In this document: piece after piece, positions 45,261 through 56,628 of the stretch
How positions within the stretch are numbered: the first letter of the stretch is position 1
How the letters are laid out: every line of letters begins with the position of its first letter
NCBI RefSeq assembly: GCF_010882175.1
Contig: NZ_WKLH01000001.1
Location: 186,001-250,000, forward strand
Direction: 5' to 3'
Length of the DNA stretch: 64,000 nt
Source: Mangrovibacterium lignilyticum
GTDB lineage: Bacteria; Bacteroidota; Bacteroidia; Bacteroidales; Prolixibacteraceae
Made by a program: the position numbers and the translations under genes
The notes under the pieces: generated by a model
Database searches by the model: none
What the model was told of the DNA's origin: nothing
Seen by the model: the letters and a program-made list of their open reading frames with translations, nothing else

Positions 45261-46841
45261 ATGAAACAAACCAAACTATTACTGCTATTTGCAGCCTCTC
45301 TGCTATTTATACAAGTCGACGCGCAAAAACAACCATCCAAAGGTGAAATAACTTCAACCATGTTGAAAGCCACCAAATACATGGTTGAAGAAGTGAGCAC
45401 CAACGGTGGCTATCTCTGGAACTACCTGCCCGACTTTTCGCGCCGTTGGGGAGAGATGGAAGCCTACCCCACCATGATTTGGCTGCAACATCCCGGCACC
45501 ATTAGCATGGGCCATCTTTTTTTACAAGCCTACGAAGCAACAGGCGAGGACTATTACTACCAGGCAGCCGAAAAAGCGGCATCTGCCGTGATCTGGGGGC
45601 AAAGTCACGAAGGTGGCTGGAACTATCTGGTCGACTTTGCCGGCGACCGGTCACTGAAACACTGGTATGCAACCATCGGCAAAAACGGCTGGCGGCTCGA
45701 GGAATTTCAACATTACTACGGCAACAGCACCTTCGACGATGATGTGACCTCCGATGCAGCGCGTTTCCTGCTACGCATCTACCTGGAAAAACTCGATCCA
45801 AAATTCAAGCCTGCACTCGATAAGGCCATCGACTTCATCCTAAAAAGTCAATATGCCGAAGGTGGATGGCCGCAACGTTATCCGTTGATGTACGATTTTA
45901 ACAAACAAAACCATCCCGACTACACCTCATTTTACACCTTCAATGACGACGTGACCTGGGAAAATGTGCACTTCCTGATTCAATGCTACGAAACCTTGGG
46001 CGAACAGCGTTTTCTGGATCCGATCCGACGAGGAATGGATTTTTACCTCTTCTCGCAGGATGGTTGCGGAGCTTGGGGACAACAACTCACTCTCGACATG
46101 AAAACAGCCGGAGCACGCACCTACGAACCTGCTGCCTTTCTGCCAAGCGCAACTTGCGAAAATGCGCTGTTGTTGATCCATTTTTACAAGTTAACCGGCG
46201 ACTCGCGATACCTGGCGCGCGTACCTGCAGCCATCAGATGGCTGGAATCGGTGAAACTGCCTGCCGAAAAAGTTGACGGGCACCGAACATACCCGATGTT
46301 TGTCGATCCGGCGACGCAGAAGCCAATCTACGTTCATCGCAAAGGTTCAAATGTGAAATACGGCTACTACTACCTCGACGAAGATGATTCCAATTTGCTC
46401 GGCCATTATGGTGGAAAATCCGGCGTGCCTCTGCAGGAGTTGAAAGACGAATATGCCCGGGTGAGCGCTATCCCAGCTAAAGAAGCGACAGCAAATTCTC
46501 CTTTGCTTCCGGGGCAATTCGGACACGAAGGTACACCACAGTCCTACTACGATTTAAACCGGGTTAATTTTGATTATACGCCATCGGAAGATCGCGTTTT
46601 GGAGATCATCAATTCACTGGATGACCAAAACCGATGGCTCATCAAACATGCCATGACCAGCCATCCCTACATTGGCGACGGAACAAAGCAAGAACCGACC
46701 ACCGAATTTTCCACCACCTTTGTGGGCGACGAAACCGACACATCGCCTTACCACGATACCACCGATCAGGAATACATTTCAACGGGTGCCTATATCCGAA
46801 ACATGTACATCCTGATGAATTACCTGACAAACATAAAATAG
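45261..46841 (+). CDS. PL10-family pectate lyase
   Basis: Secreted enzyme of 526 residues. Signal peptide ends LFIQVDAQ. Alpha-alpha barrel typical of PL10 at about residues 90-370: SHEGGWNYLVDFAGDRSLKH, SQYAEGGWPQRYPLMYDF, NDDVTWENVHFLIQCYETLG, CGAWGQQLTLDMKTAGARTY, FLPSATCENALLLIHFY. The C-terminal part (about 440-526) is an extension rather than the core. It cleaves demethylated polygalacturonate by beta-elimination. This is the best marker that the locus targets pectin. Start codon follows the LamG stop by 41 nt and the stop precedes the next gene by 6 nt. Confidence 0.92.
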   Translation: MKQTKLLLLFAASLLFIQVDAQKQPSKGEITSTMLKATKYMVEEVSTNGGYLWNYLPDFSRRWGEMEAYPTMIWLQHPGTISMGHLFLQAYEATGEDYYYQAAEKAASAVIWGQSHEGGWNYLVDFAGDRSLKHWYATIGKNGWRLEEFQHYYGNSTFDDDVTSDAARFLLRIYLEKLDPKFKPALDKAIDFILKSQYAEGGWPQRYPLMYDFNKQNHPDYTSFYTFNDDVTWENVHFLIQCYETLGEQRFLDPIRRGMDFYLFSQDGCGAWGQQLTLDMKTAGARTYEPAAFLPSATCENALLLIHFYKLTGDSRYLARVPAAIRWLESVKLPAEKVDGHRTYPMFVDPATQKPIYVHRKGSNVKYGYYYLDEDDSNLLGHYGGKSGVPLQELKDEYARVSAIPAKEATANSPLLPGQFGHEGTPQSYYDLNRVNFDYTPSEDRVLEIINSLDDQNRWLIKHAMTSHPYIGDGTKQEPTTEFSTTFVGDETDTSPYHDTTDQEYISTGAYIRNMYILMNYLTNIK

Positions 46842-46847
46842 CACCCC

Positions 46848-49400
46848 ATGAAACACCGGATAGAAACCAGATCAAAAACAATGCTCTTTCTATGGGCAGT
46901 CATTGGTTTTACAGCCACACTGCAGGCTCAAACAGTCATTTCGTTGAATAAGGATATAAGCTTCACGGGAGACGACATTCGTTATAAAGGCGAAAAAATT
47001 GAATTAGGTCCGAAAGCTTTTTACCTGGATGGATCGTTGAGCGACGACGAAGCCAGTCAATTTCCCTATGTCTTCAACACCTTGCAGGACGCCGTTGCAC
47101 AGTTGAACGACGGGACTGAGGCCGATCCCATGGTGATCTATATTGCTCCCTGGGTGTATTGGGTTGACGATCCGAATGATCCGGCAGTACGCGTTCCCAA
47201 AAAAGGTAGCAGCACACCTTTCGGGATGGAGCTTTCCTGTGAATGGCTGAAATTCCGGGGTTTGTCCGAGAATCCCTACAACGTAATTCTTGCTGCCAAT
47301 CGCGGGCAAACCATGGGCGCGAAAGGGAACTTTACCCTATTCAACATTAAAGGCGACGGGCTGACTGCCGAGAACATCACTTTTGGCAACTATTGCAACA
47401 TCGACCTGGAATACCCACTCAACCCGAAGTTAAATCTTGAAAAACGAGGGTCTGCAATTGTACAGGCACAGCTTATTTTCTCGAACGGAGACAAAGTTTT
47501 GGCGCGAAACTGCAACTTCATCAGCCGGCTAAACACCGGTCCCTTTTGGGGGAGCAAGCGCACGCTGTTTGATCGCTGTCACTTCGAATCGACCGACGAT
47601 GCACTGAATGGCTCTGCCGTGTACCTCAACTGCACCCTCGATTTCTACAGCAGCAAGCCATTCGGTCACACGGTAGGCACCGGAGCTGTTTTCCTGAACA
47701 GCGACATGCATGTGCTAACCCGCGGGCCGCAATACCTGGTGAAAGGAACCGGCCCGGTTGCCCTGATTGACACACGCTTTGAAGGCGACCTGGTCGACTA
47801 TCTCGGTTGGCGCGACCTGCCGGCTACCGAGGCGCGTTATTACCAATATCACGTCAGCCTGAACGGCGATTCGGTATTTATGGACAAAGACAACAGTTAC
47901 GCAACCGTCGATATGGCGGGCAAAGAAGTACTGAATGCCTACCGCTTCAAGCTGAATAACGAAACCGTTTACAATACCTATAACCTGCTGCGCGGCAACG
48001 ACGATTGGGACCCGATGGCCGTAAAAGAACTGGTGAAAAGGGCTGAAGCCGAAACCGGGAAAGACTACAGCATGTTACCAACCATGCTGCATGTACAGCC
48101 AACGCGTCAAAAGCTGGAAACCGGAAAAGACAGTCTGCTGCTGACCGCTACGGCTTACCGCTTTGGCAACTACGAATTAAAAGGTGAAACCGTCAACTGG
48201 TCGCTGGCACCGGAGTACGAAGGTCTGGTGAAACTGGACGTTCAAAACGACGGCACTTGTCTTGTTGTACCGACCAACGAAAAAGACGAGACAGTCGAAG
48301 TGATCATCAATGCCGCAACGGAATCCGGGCTGGAATCGGCAGCTGTCGTGTCCGTTGCTCCCTCGTTCCTGCCAGCTCCGGCATTCCTTCAACCCCCAAC
48401 GATCAGCAATGACGGGCAGGGAACACTGACCGTAAACTATAAGCTGGATATGCCCTACGAAGACGAATCGCTGATTAGTTGGTACCGTTGCAGCGATGCA
48501 CAAGGGGCCGACCCGGTTCAGATTGCTGTTTCCCGGTTCAACAAACCGCTGAAAAGCTATGGGCTTTCGGCCGGCGACATCGGCTGGTACATCAAGGCCA
48601 GCGTTTCGCCCAAACACCTGCGCTGCCATCCGGGCGAAGCGGTGACAACCGTTTACGCCAAAGCAATCACCGCTGACGATGTAACACAGAACTCAAACAT
48701 CTTGGTTCCGAACCTCGAGAATATGGCAACAGCTTACCAGCCAAAGGTACTGCCGGGCTCTTGGGCACTCGACAGCTATGCCCCGGCCGACACCCGCGAA
48801 TGGCCATGGGAAGCCGACAACAGCCGCGATCCGTGGTATTACGGGCCGGGCATTAACGGTGCCGCGCAGGATTCGGGTTTGGTGCAAAACACCAAAGGTG
48901 CCCGCCTGCGCTACCAGCCGGTTGGCGATGTTTTTGGCGACATGAAAATCAGCTTTACAGCCGTGCCTTCCAAAACAGCGGGGCAAGGTTTCAGCTCGGC
49001 CCGTGCTCAATATATGGACATCGGTATTAAAATGGATGTGGAGCAGATGAAGGGCTACGCCTTGCGCCTGATCCGCACAACCAAATACGGCGATGCCATC
49101 GACTTCATCCTGATGAAATACGAGAACGGCACAGCCACAGCAATCAGCGAACCTGTTTCGGCATCCTGCTACCGCCCCAGCTGCCGGATAACGCTTGAGC
49201 TGAAAGGCACTAAACTAATCGCCCATGCCGAAAACCTGTTCGACTACTTTTCAGAACAAGACGAGTCGGACGTGAAACGCGTGGTGGATCTGGAAACCGA
49301 CATTCAACCCAATACCTTCGGCGGTGTCAGCGTTCAACACACCGGCTCGGTGGGCAGCGGCGCTAGCTTGATTAGAGATTTGAAAATTGAATGGCGATAG
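46848..49400 (+). CDS. Pectinesterase-like right-handed beta-helix protein with C-terminal beta-sandwich
   Basis: Secreted protein of 850 residues (signal peptide to about residue 28, LQAQ). The N-terminal 400 residues form a beta-helix resembling CE8 pectin methylesterases: YVFNTLQDAVAQLND at the start, AIVQAQLIFSNGDKVLARNC (cf. QAVAL of the family), and STDDALNGSAVYLNC (residues 248-262) at the place of the usual VDFIFGNATAVFENC. Asp250/251 may match the nucleophile, but the GYQDTL acid motif is replaced by ISRLNTG. A linker with Ig-like features (about 400-600) and a jelly-roll-type domain (about 680-850) follow. Either a diverged esterase or a binding protein. It overlaps nothing and lies 6 nt after PL10. 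Confidence 0.65.
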   Translation: MKHRIETRSKTMLFLWAVIGFTATLQAQTVISLNKDISFTGDDIRYKGEKIELGPKAFYLDGSLSDDEASQFPYVFNTLQDAVAQLNDGTEADPMVIYIAPWVYWVDDPNDPAVRVPKKGSSTPFGMELSCEWLKFRGLSENPYNVILAANRGQTMGAKGNFTLFNIKGDGLTAENITFGNYCNIDLEYPLNPKLNLEKRGSAIVQAQLIFSNGDKVLARNCNFISRLNTGPFWGSKRTLFDRCHFESTDDALNGSAVYLNCTLDFYSSKPFGHTVGTGAVFLNSDMHVLTRGPQYLVKGTGPVALIDTRFEGDLVDYLGWRDLPATEARYYQYHVSLNGDSVFMDKDNSYATVDMAGKEVLNAYRFKLNNETVYNTYNLLRGNDDWDPMAVKELVKRAEAETGKDYSMLPTMLHVQPTRQKLETGKDSLLLTATAYRFGNYELKGETVNWSLAPEYEGLVKLDVQNDGTCLVVPTNEKDETVEVIINAATESGLESAAVVSVAPSFLPAPAFLQPPTISNDGQGTLTVNYKLDMPYEDESLISWYRCSDAQGADPVQIAVSRFNKPLKSYGLSAGDIGWYIKASVSPKHLRCHPGEAVTTVYAKAITADDVTQNSNILVPNLENMATAYQPKVLPGSWALDSYAPADTREWPWEADNSRDPWYYGPGINGAAQDSGLVQNTKGARLRYQPVGDVFGDMKISFTAVPSKTAGQGFSSARAQYMDIGIKMDVEQMKGYALRLIRTTKYGDAIDFILMKYENGTATAISEPVSASCYRPSCRITLELKGTKLIAHAENLFDYFSEQDESDVKRVVDLETDIQPNTFGGVSVQHTGSVGSGASLIRDLKIEWR

Positions 49401-49449
49401 TGATCAGTATTCAGTCGCAGTATTCAGTAACCGGAAAACAATAACAAAT

Positions 49450-50943
49450 ATGAAAACACTCAAAATCCTTTTCGTCCTGCTGCTTTTTGCTGTTGGTGCT
49501 TCGGCCCAACAACCGGCTTCAACGTACACCAACCCGGTGCTGGGCGGCGACTATCCCGACCCCTCGGTGGTGCGGGTTGGAAGTGACTATTACCTCACCC
49601 ACTCCTCGTTCGACTACTACCCGGGCTTGTTGGTCTGGCACTCGAAAGACCTCATTCATTGGGAACGCATTTCGCACGCCTTGAACGACTATGTTGGCTC
49701 GGTTTGGGCGCCCGATTTGGTGTATGTGAACGGCAAATTCTACCTCTACTTCCCGGCAGGAGGCACCAACTGGGTGGTTGTTGCCGATTCGCCCGAAGGC
49801 CCGTGGAGTAAGCCCATCGACTTAAAGCTAAGCGGCTTTATTGACCCCGGACATGTGCTGGACGAGGCGGGAAACCGTTATCTCTATCTCTCGAAAGGCT
49901 ACGTGGTGAAGCTGACTGCCGACGGGCTGGCTACCGACGGCGAACCGGTGTTCAACTACGAGGGATGGCAATTCCCGAAGGAATGGAGCACCGAATGTTT
50001 CTGCCTCGAGTCGCCCAAGTCGACCGTGAAGGGTGGCTGGTACTACCTCACTTCGGCCGAAGGTGGAACAGCCGGCCCGGCAACGGCGCACATGGTGGTT
50101 TCGGCCCGTGCCAAATCGCCTTACGGGCCTTTCGAAAATTCGCCCTACAACCCGGTGGTGCATACCAACGACCGCAGCGAACGCTGGTGGAACCAGGGAC
50201 ACGGAACGCTGGTGGATGATACCGAAGGCAACTGGTGGATGATGTATCACGGCTACGAGAAGTACTTCTGGACACTCGGCCGCCAGATGTTGATGCTGCC
50301 CGTTGAGTGGACCGAAGATGGCTGGTTCCGCGTGCCCGAAGGGGTCGACGCTGCCGCTACAATCAAGGCACCTCCCGGAGAAGGGAAAGTGATTGACAAC
50401 TGCCTTTGCGACGATTTTGCCGCGGACAAGCTGAGCCTGATCTGGCAGTTCTTCAAACCATATAAGCCCGAACGGGCCAAGGTTGAAAAGGGTGAATTGG
50501 TCTTCAAAGCCGACGGAAAATCCTTCGACGACAGCTCGCCGCTGCTGGTCAATGCCTGCGACCGGAAATACGAGATCCAGGTGGAATTTACCTTGAACGG
50601 CGGAGCAACCGGCGGCCTGTGCCTCTACTACAACGAAGCGGGCAACATGCACATCGCGGTAAACGAGAAAAACTTCAGCGTTTACAACCGGGGCAAACGT
50701 AAAATAAGCGTGCCCAACGAACTGGGCAATCATGGCTACCTCCGCATTCTGAACGACGAAAACGAGGTGAGCTTCTACTTCAGTGCCGATGGCGAAAACT
50801 GGGAGCGCGTGGAACGCAGCATCGAGGCCAGCGGTTTTAACCACAATGTCTTTGGCGAGTTCCTCAGCCTTCGCGCCGGCTTGATTGCCTTTGGCAAAGG
50901 CGAAGTAACCTACGACAACTTCGTTTACCGGAAGCTCGATTAA
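49450..50943 (+). CDS. GH43-family glycosidase with C-terminal beta-sandwich
   Basis: Secreted enzyme of 497 residues from the ATG at 49450, which begins a proper signal peptide (MKTLKILFVLLLFAVGASAQ); an upstream frame to 49387 lies inside the previous gene. Five-bladed propeller at about 25-310. The three catalytic acids are visible: Asp in GGDYPDPSVV (base), Asp in SGFIDPGHV (pKa modulator) and Glu in CFCLESPKS (acid). A C-terminal beta-sandwich (about 325-497) ends YDNFVYRKLD. GH43 includes beta-xylosidases and arabinanases; in a pectin locus an arabinan or xylogalacturonan role is likely but not shown. Last gene of the locus. Confidence 0.92.
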   Translation: MKTLKILFVLLLFAVGASAQQPASTYTNPVLGGDYPDPSVVRVGSDYYLTHSSFDYYPGLLVWHSKDLIHWERISHALNDYVGSVWAPDLVYVNGKFYLYFPAGGTNWVVVADSPEGPWSKPIDLKLSGFIDPGHVLDEAGNRYLYLSKGYVVKLTADGLATDGEPVFNYEGWQFPKEWSTECFCLESPKSTVKGGWYYLTSAEGGTAGPATAHMVVSARAKSPYGPFENSPYNPVVHTNDRSERWWNQGHGTLVDDTEGNWWMMYHGYEKYFWTLGRQMLMLPVEWTEDGWFRVPEGVDAAATIKAPPGEGKVIDNCLCDDFAADKLSLIWQFFKPYKPERAKVEKGELVFKADGKSFDDSSPLLVNACDRKYEIQVEFTLNGGATGGLCLYYNEAGNMHIAVNEKNFSVYNRGKRKISVPNELGNHGYLRILNDENEVSFYFSADGENWERVERSIEASGFNHNVFGEFLSLRAGLIAFGKGEVTYDNFVYRKLD

Positions 50944-50980
50944 TTTCACCATGCAGCTAAAAATTAGACCTGACAAGCAA

Positions 50981-51005
50981 ACTCCGCACCCTGCGGAGTT
51001 TTTTT
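50981..51005 (+). terminator. Rho-independent terminator of the pectin locus
   Basis: ACTCCGCA, 3-nt loop, TGCGGAGT, then a run of Ts. Lies 38 nt past the GH43 stop and immediately before the repeat array. Confidence 0.9.
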
Positions 51006-51009
51006 GTGC

Positions 51010-51207
51010 CCTGCTGCCTGCAAAAGCCGCCCTGCCGGATTACCAGCCGTCCTGCTGACTTCCGGGTCGCCCTGCCGGAAAAAAAGGCTTCCTGCCGGCT
51101 TTTTTGTCGCCCTGCTGCTTCGGCAGGGACCGAAATTTTTCAGCAGGGAAGCCTGCCCAGCAGCAGGACGTGAAAAATTGCAGCAGGGTGAAGATTACGG
51201 CGGCAGG
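51010..51207. repeat. Inverted array of 20-bp-period heptamers (CCTGCYG x6, then CRGCAGG x5)
   Basis: Direct units CCTGCYG start at 51010, 51031, 51051, 51071, 51091 and 51111; inverted units CRGCAGG start at 51121, 51141, 51161, 51181 and 51201. Apart from the first step (21), every spacing within each half is exactly 20 nt. The base before each direct unit is C or T. The 13-nt spacers are not conserved, which excludes simple tandem repeats and CRISPR. The centre CCCTGCTGCTTCGGCAGGG is itself a small palindrome. A period of 20 breaks the codon frame, so it is not coding. Function unknown; two helical turns per unit suggests a binding-site array on one DNA face. Confidence 0.9.
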
Positions 51208-51322
51208 ACCGGCTTCGTCTGCTACAGCGAGCGCCCAATCTCGTTCCGGCTAAAAAAGATTGCTGTCCACACACAATTTCGCCGGTTCGCGACAGTTTCA
51301 TAGAAAAACCTATTTTAGCTGA

Positions 51323-53737
51323 ATGAAACCAGTTGCACTCCTGCTTACCCTCTTTTGTCTTTTCGCTGCCGACGGGCTCCGGTCTCAATCGTTGAATGCG
51401 CTTCTGAGCGGATCGGTTTCCACCGCTGAAGGGGCAGGGTTGTCTTCCGTTAATGTTAATTTGAAGGGATTTCCGATTGGCACAACGACTGATAAAAACG
51501 GGAAATACACGCTGCAAATTCCCGCCAACCGGCCGTTAACGGTTGTCTTTTCGATGGTTGGGTACCAAAGTCAGGAAAAACAACTGGAAACCAAGGCCGG
51601 AGAACGAATTAAACTCGACATCCAACTGGCCGAAAGCAACGAGAATATTGAAGAAGTTACGATCCGGCAACAACGGACACAGCAAAATATGTCGCGCATC
51701 GATCCGCAGTTTAGCCAGACGATTCCCGACGCATCATCCGGGGCTGTCGAGGCGCTCATTAAGACCCTTCCGGGCGTATCGACCAACAACGAACTCAGCT
51801 CGCAGTATTCCGTTCGCGGCGGCAACTACGACGAAAACCTGGTGTATGTGAACGATATTGAAGTGTACCGCCCGTTCCTGGTTCGTTCGGGCCAACAGGA
51901 AGGGCTCAGTTTCATCAACTCCGACATGGTATCGTCCATCGAATTCTCGAGTGGCGGATTTGATGCCAAATACGGCGACAAAATGGCCTCAGTACTCGAC
52001 ATCCGTTACCGGCAACCGAAAGAATTTGCCGCCTCGGCTTCGGTCAGTCTGCTTGGCGGCTCTGTTCATGTTGAAGATGCCACCAAAAACCAACGGCTGA
52101 GTTTTATTGGCGGCGCCCGCTACAAAACCAACCGGTACCTCTTAAATAGTTTGGACGAAAACGGCGACTACAACCCAAGTTTCACCGATCTGCAGGCTTA
52201 TATCACCTACCAGCTTTCTGAATCGTTTGATGTGTCATTCCTTGGAAACATGGCCAAAAACGACTACCTGTTTATTCCGCAAACCCGCACCACCACCTTT
52301 GGCACCTGGACCCAGCCGCTGGAAACCAAAGTCTATTTCGAAGGCCAGGAGAAGGATCATTTCAACACCCAAACCGGTGCGTTGGCATTCAACTTTCACC
52401 CCAATTCGCAGCTCAATCTAAAGCTCATTGCGTCGGCCTTTCAAACTAAAGAAGAAGTGAACTACGATATTTTAGGGGAATATTACCTGAACGAGCTGGA
52501 GCAGGATTGGTCAACTTCCGGAACCGGCGACAGCATTCTCAACCTTGGCGTTGGCAGTTTCCTCAACCATGCCCGCAACAAGCTCGATGCAACCGTTTAC
52601 AGCCTGACCCACAAGGGCGCTTACGACTCGGAAGACCACCTGCTGAACTGGGGCTTTAAATTTCAACGCGAAGACATAACCGACAAGGTGAACGAGTGGG
52701 TAATGCGCGACTCAACCGGTTACTCGCTCCCCTACTCCGATTCGGAGGTTTTGCTGTACAGCAGCTCATTCACCAACAACCAGTTTTCGACCTGGCAAGC
52801 ATCGGCCCATCTTCAGGACACCTGGGCCATCGATACTGAATCCGGCAACTTGTACCTCACCTCGGGTATTCGTGCCAACTACCGGGAATATTCCAACGAA
52901 TTTTTAGTGAGTCCGCGGGTTTCAGTGAGCTATTTCCCCGATTGGGAGAAACAGTTTGTTTTCCACTTGTCAGGAGGGCGCTACGTTCAGCCGCCCTTTT
53001 TCAAAGAATTGAAAGACCGGGATGGAACTATTCATCCCGAAACAAAAGCGCAGAAATCGTGGCAGGTGGTAGCCGGAAGCGAATACCTGTTCCAGGCCTG
53101 GGACCGCCCGTTTCGGTTTAAGTCGGAACTGTACTACAAGTATTTTTCGCAGCTAACGCCCTACCAGATCAATAATGTACAAATTCAATACCTGGCCGAC
53201 CAGCAAGCCCGGGGTTATGCTACCGGCCTGGATTTAAGTATTCATGGCGAGTTCGTCAGTGGTGTGCAATCGTGGGCGAGCGTGTCATTGCTGCAAACCG
53301 AAGAAAATATCGTGGGAGACGGGCATGGCTGGATTCCCCGGCCAACCGACCAATTCCTGACCTTCAGCATGTTTTTCCAGGACTATTTCCCCGGTAATCC
53401 AACCTACAAAGTTCACCTGGCCGTTTTCTATGGCTCCCGCCTGCCGACTGGTCCTCCAAATGGTGAGCGCTACATGGATACCTTTCGCATGCCTCCCTAC
53501 CGCCGGGTTGATTTAGGAATCTCGAAGACCATTATCAGCGCTGATTCCTTTCGAACAAAAAGCGCCTGGATGACAAAAATCAAAGAGCTGTCAGTGAGTC
53601 TGGAAGTACTCAATTTGCTGGGAATCAAAAACACGGTTTCGTACTTTTGGGTAAGCAGTAATTACGGCGACATGTTTGGTGTACCCAATTACCTCACAGA
53701 ACGTAAACTTAATTTGCGACTCTCGATGAAATTTTAG
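51323..53737 (+). CDS. TonB-dependent outer-membrane receptor (not SusC-type)
   Basis: Receptor of 804 residues. Signal peptide to GLRSQS, carboxypeptidase-D-like domain at about 27-110 (VNLKGFPIGTTTDKNGKYTL), then plug (about 125-235, AVEALIKTLPGVSTNNELSS, QYSVRGGNYDENLVYVNDIE, GGFDAKYGDKMASVLDI) and a barrel ending TERKLNLRLSMKF. Size and lack of SusC motifs place it with the FecA/CirA-like receptors common in Bacteroidota. The ligand is not visible. No SusD next to it. It is the first gene after the repeat array, which lies in its upstream region. Confidence 0.92.
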   Translation: MKPVALLLTLFCLFAADGLRSQSLNALLSGSVSTAEGAGLSSVNVNLKGFPIGTTTDKNGKYTLQIPANRPLTVVFSMVGYQSQEKQLETKAGERIKLDIQLAESNENIEEVTIRQQRTQQNMSRIDPQFSQTIPDASSGAVEALIKTLPGVSTNNELSSQYSVRGGNYDENLVYVNDIEVYRPFLVRSGQQEGLSFINSDMVSSIEFSSGGFDAKYGDKMASVLDIRYRQPKEFAASASVSLLGGSVHVEDATKNQRLSFIGGARYKTNRYLLNSLDENGDYNPSFTDLQAYITYQLSESFDVSFLGNMAKNDYLFIPQTRTTTFGTWTQPLETKVYFEGQEKDHFNTQTGALAFNFHPNSQLNLKLIASAFQTKEEVNYDILGEYYLNELEQDWSTSGTGDSILNLGVGSFLNHARNKLDATVYSLTHKGAYDSEDHLLNWGFKFQREDITDKVNEWVMRDSTGYSLPYSDSEVLLYSSSFTNNQFSTWQASAHLQDTWAIDTESGNLYLTSGIRANYREYSNEFLVSPRVSVSYFPDWEKQFVFHLSGGRYVQPPFFKELKDRDGTIHPETKAQKSWQVVAGSEYLFQAWDRPFRFKSELYYKYFSQLTPYQINNVQIQYLADQQARGYATGLDLSIHGEFVSGVQSWASVSLLQTEENIVGDGHGWIPRPTDQFLTFSMFFQDYFPGNPTYKVHLAVFYGSRLPTGPPNGERYMDTFRMPPYRRVDLGISKTIISADSFRTKSAWMTKIKELSVSLEVLNLLGIKNTVSYFWVSSNYGDMFGVPNYLTERKLNLRLSMKF

Positions 53738-53769
53738 GATGAATCGCTAATTTTGAAAAAAACCGTGCT

Positions 53770-54552
53770 ATGAAACTTCCGCTTTTTCAGGTTGATGCGT
53801 TTGCCGAAAACCTTTTTAAAGGAAACCCGGCCGCTGTTGTTCCTTTAGATCAATGGCTCGACAAGGACCTGATGCAACAAATAGCCATGGAAAACAACCT
53901 GTCGGAAACAGCCTTTTTTATAACAACCAAAGACGGGTTTGAAATTCGCTGGTTTACCCCAAAAGCTGAAGTTAAGCTCTGCGGACATGCCACACTAGCA
54001 ACAGCTCATGTTATTTTTGAAGAAGTCAATTACCCACATGCTGAAATCACTTTTGGAAGCCATAGCGGTCCGTTAATAGTCAGTAAAAAGGAGCAGTTGC
54101 TGCAACTGGATTTTCCTGCAGACCGGGTCAAACCTGTTGACGCGCCCAACCTGATTATTAAAGCGCTAGGTAAACTTCCGGTAGCTTGTTACAAAGGCAA
54201 AACGGATTACATGCTCGTTTACGAGAGTGAAATTGATGTCCGAGACATGAACCCAAATTTTAGCGCTTTGGCAAAAACGGATGCACGAGGGATCATTGTA
54301 ACCGCTCCCGGAACGAAAGCCAATTTTGTCAGTCGCTTTTTTGCGCCCCGGATTGGGGTTGATGAAGACCCTGTAACCGGTTCGGCTCATACAACACTAA
54401 CCCCTTATTGGGCTAACAGATTAGGAAAACAAGAACTGACGGCCCATCAACTTTCCAAACGAGGCGGAGAACTCATTGTATCGATGAAGGAAAACCGGGT
54501 GCTGATCGCAGGTAAAACAAAAACCTACATGCGCGGAGAAATCTTCATCTAA
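53770..54552 (+). CDS. PhzF-family isomerase/epimerase-like protein
   Basis: Cytoplasmic protein of 260 residues with the two-domain diaminopimelate-epimerase fold of PhzF. The catalytic Glu is Glu46 in ENNLSETAFF; the family motifs FTPKAEVKLCGHATLATAHV and DEDPVTGSAHTTLTPYW are present. PhzF itself acts in phenazine synthesis, but most homologues of this type in Bacteroidota have no known substrate, and no phenazine genes lie nearby. It follows the TonB receptor by 32 nt and precedes the SSP411 gene, perhaps co-transcribed. Confidence 0.9.
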   Translation: MKLPLFQVDAFAENLFKGNPAAVVPLDQWLDKDLMQQIAMENNLSETAFFITTKDGFEIRWFTPKAEVKLCGHATLATAHVIFEEVNYPHAEITFGSHSGPLIVSKKEQLLQLDFPADRVKPVDAPNLIIKALGKLPVACYKGKTDYMLVYESEIDVRDMNPNFSALAKTDARGIIVTAPGTKANFVSRFFAPRIGVDEDPVTGSAHTTLTPYWANRLGKQELTAHQLSKRGGELIVSMKENRVLIAGKTKTYMRGEIFI

Positions 54553-54606
54553 AACATTTGTTTGGTGTGACTGTTTCTGATTGATGAAAACACGAAACAG
54601 AAACAA

Positions 54607-56624
<2,018 letters not shown>

Positions 56625-56628
<4 letters not shown>

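Noticed and set aside
49828-50976. 382-codon minus-strand ORF opposite GH43
   Set aside because: Antisense of a high-GC coding gene with clear GH43 catalytic motifs on the plus strand.
51010-51207. CRISPR array
   Set aside because: Conserved unit is only 7 nt, spacers 13 nt, and the second half is inverted. CRISPR repeats are 23-47 nt, same orientation. No cas genes.
51004-51303. 99-codon plus-strand ORF across the repeat array
   Set aside because: A 20-nt period is not a multiple of three, so the repeat is not under codon constraint; the protein is Cys/Pro/Arg-rich noise.
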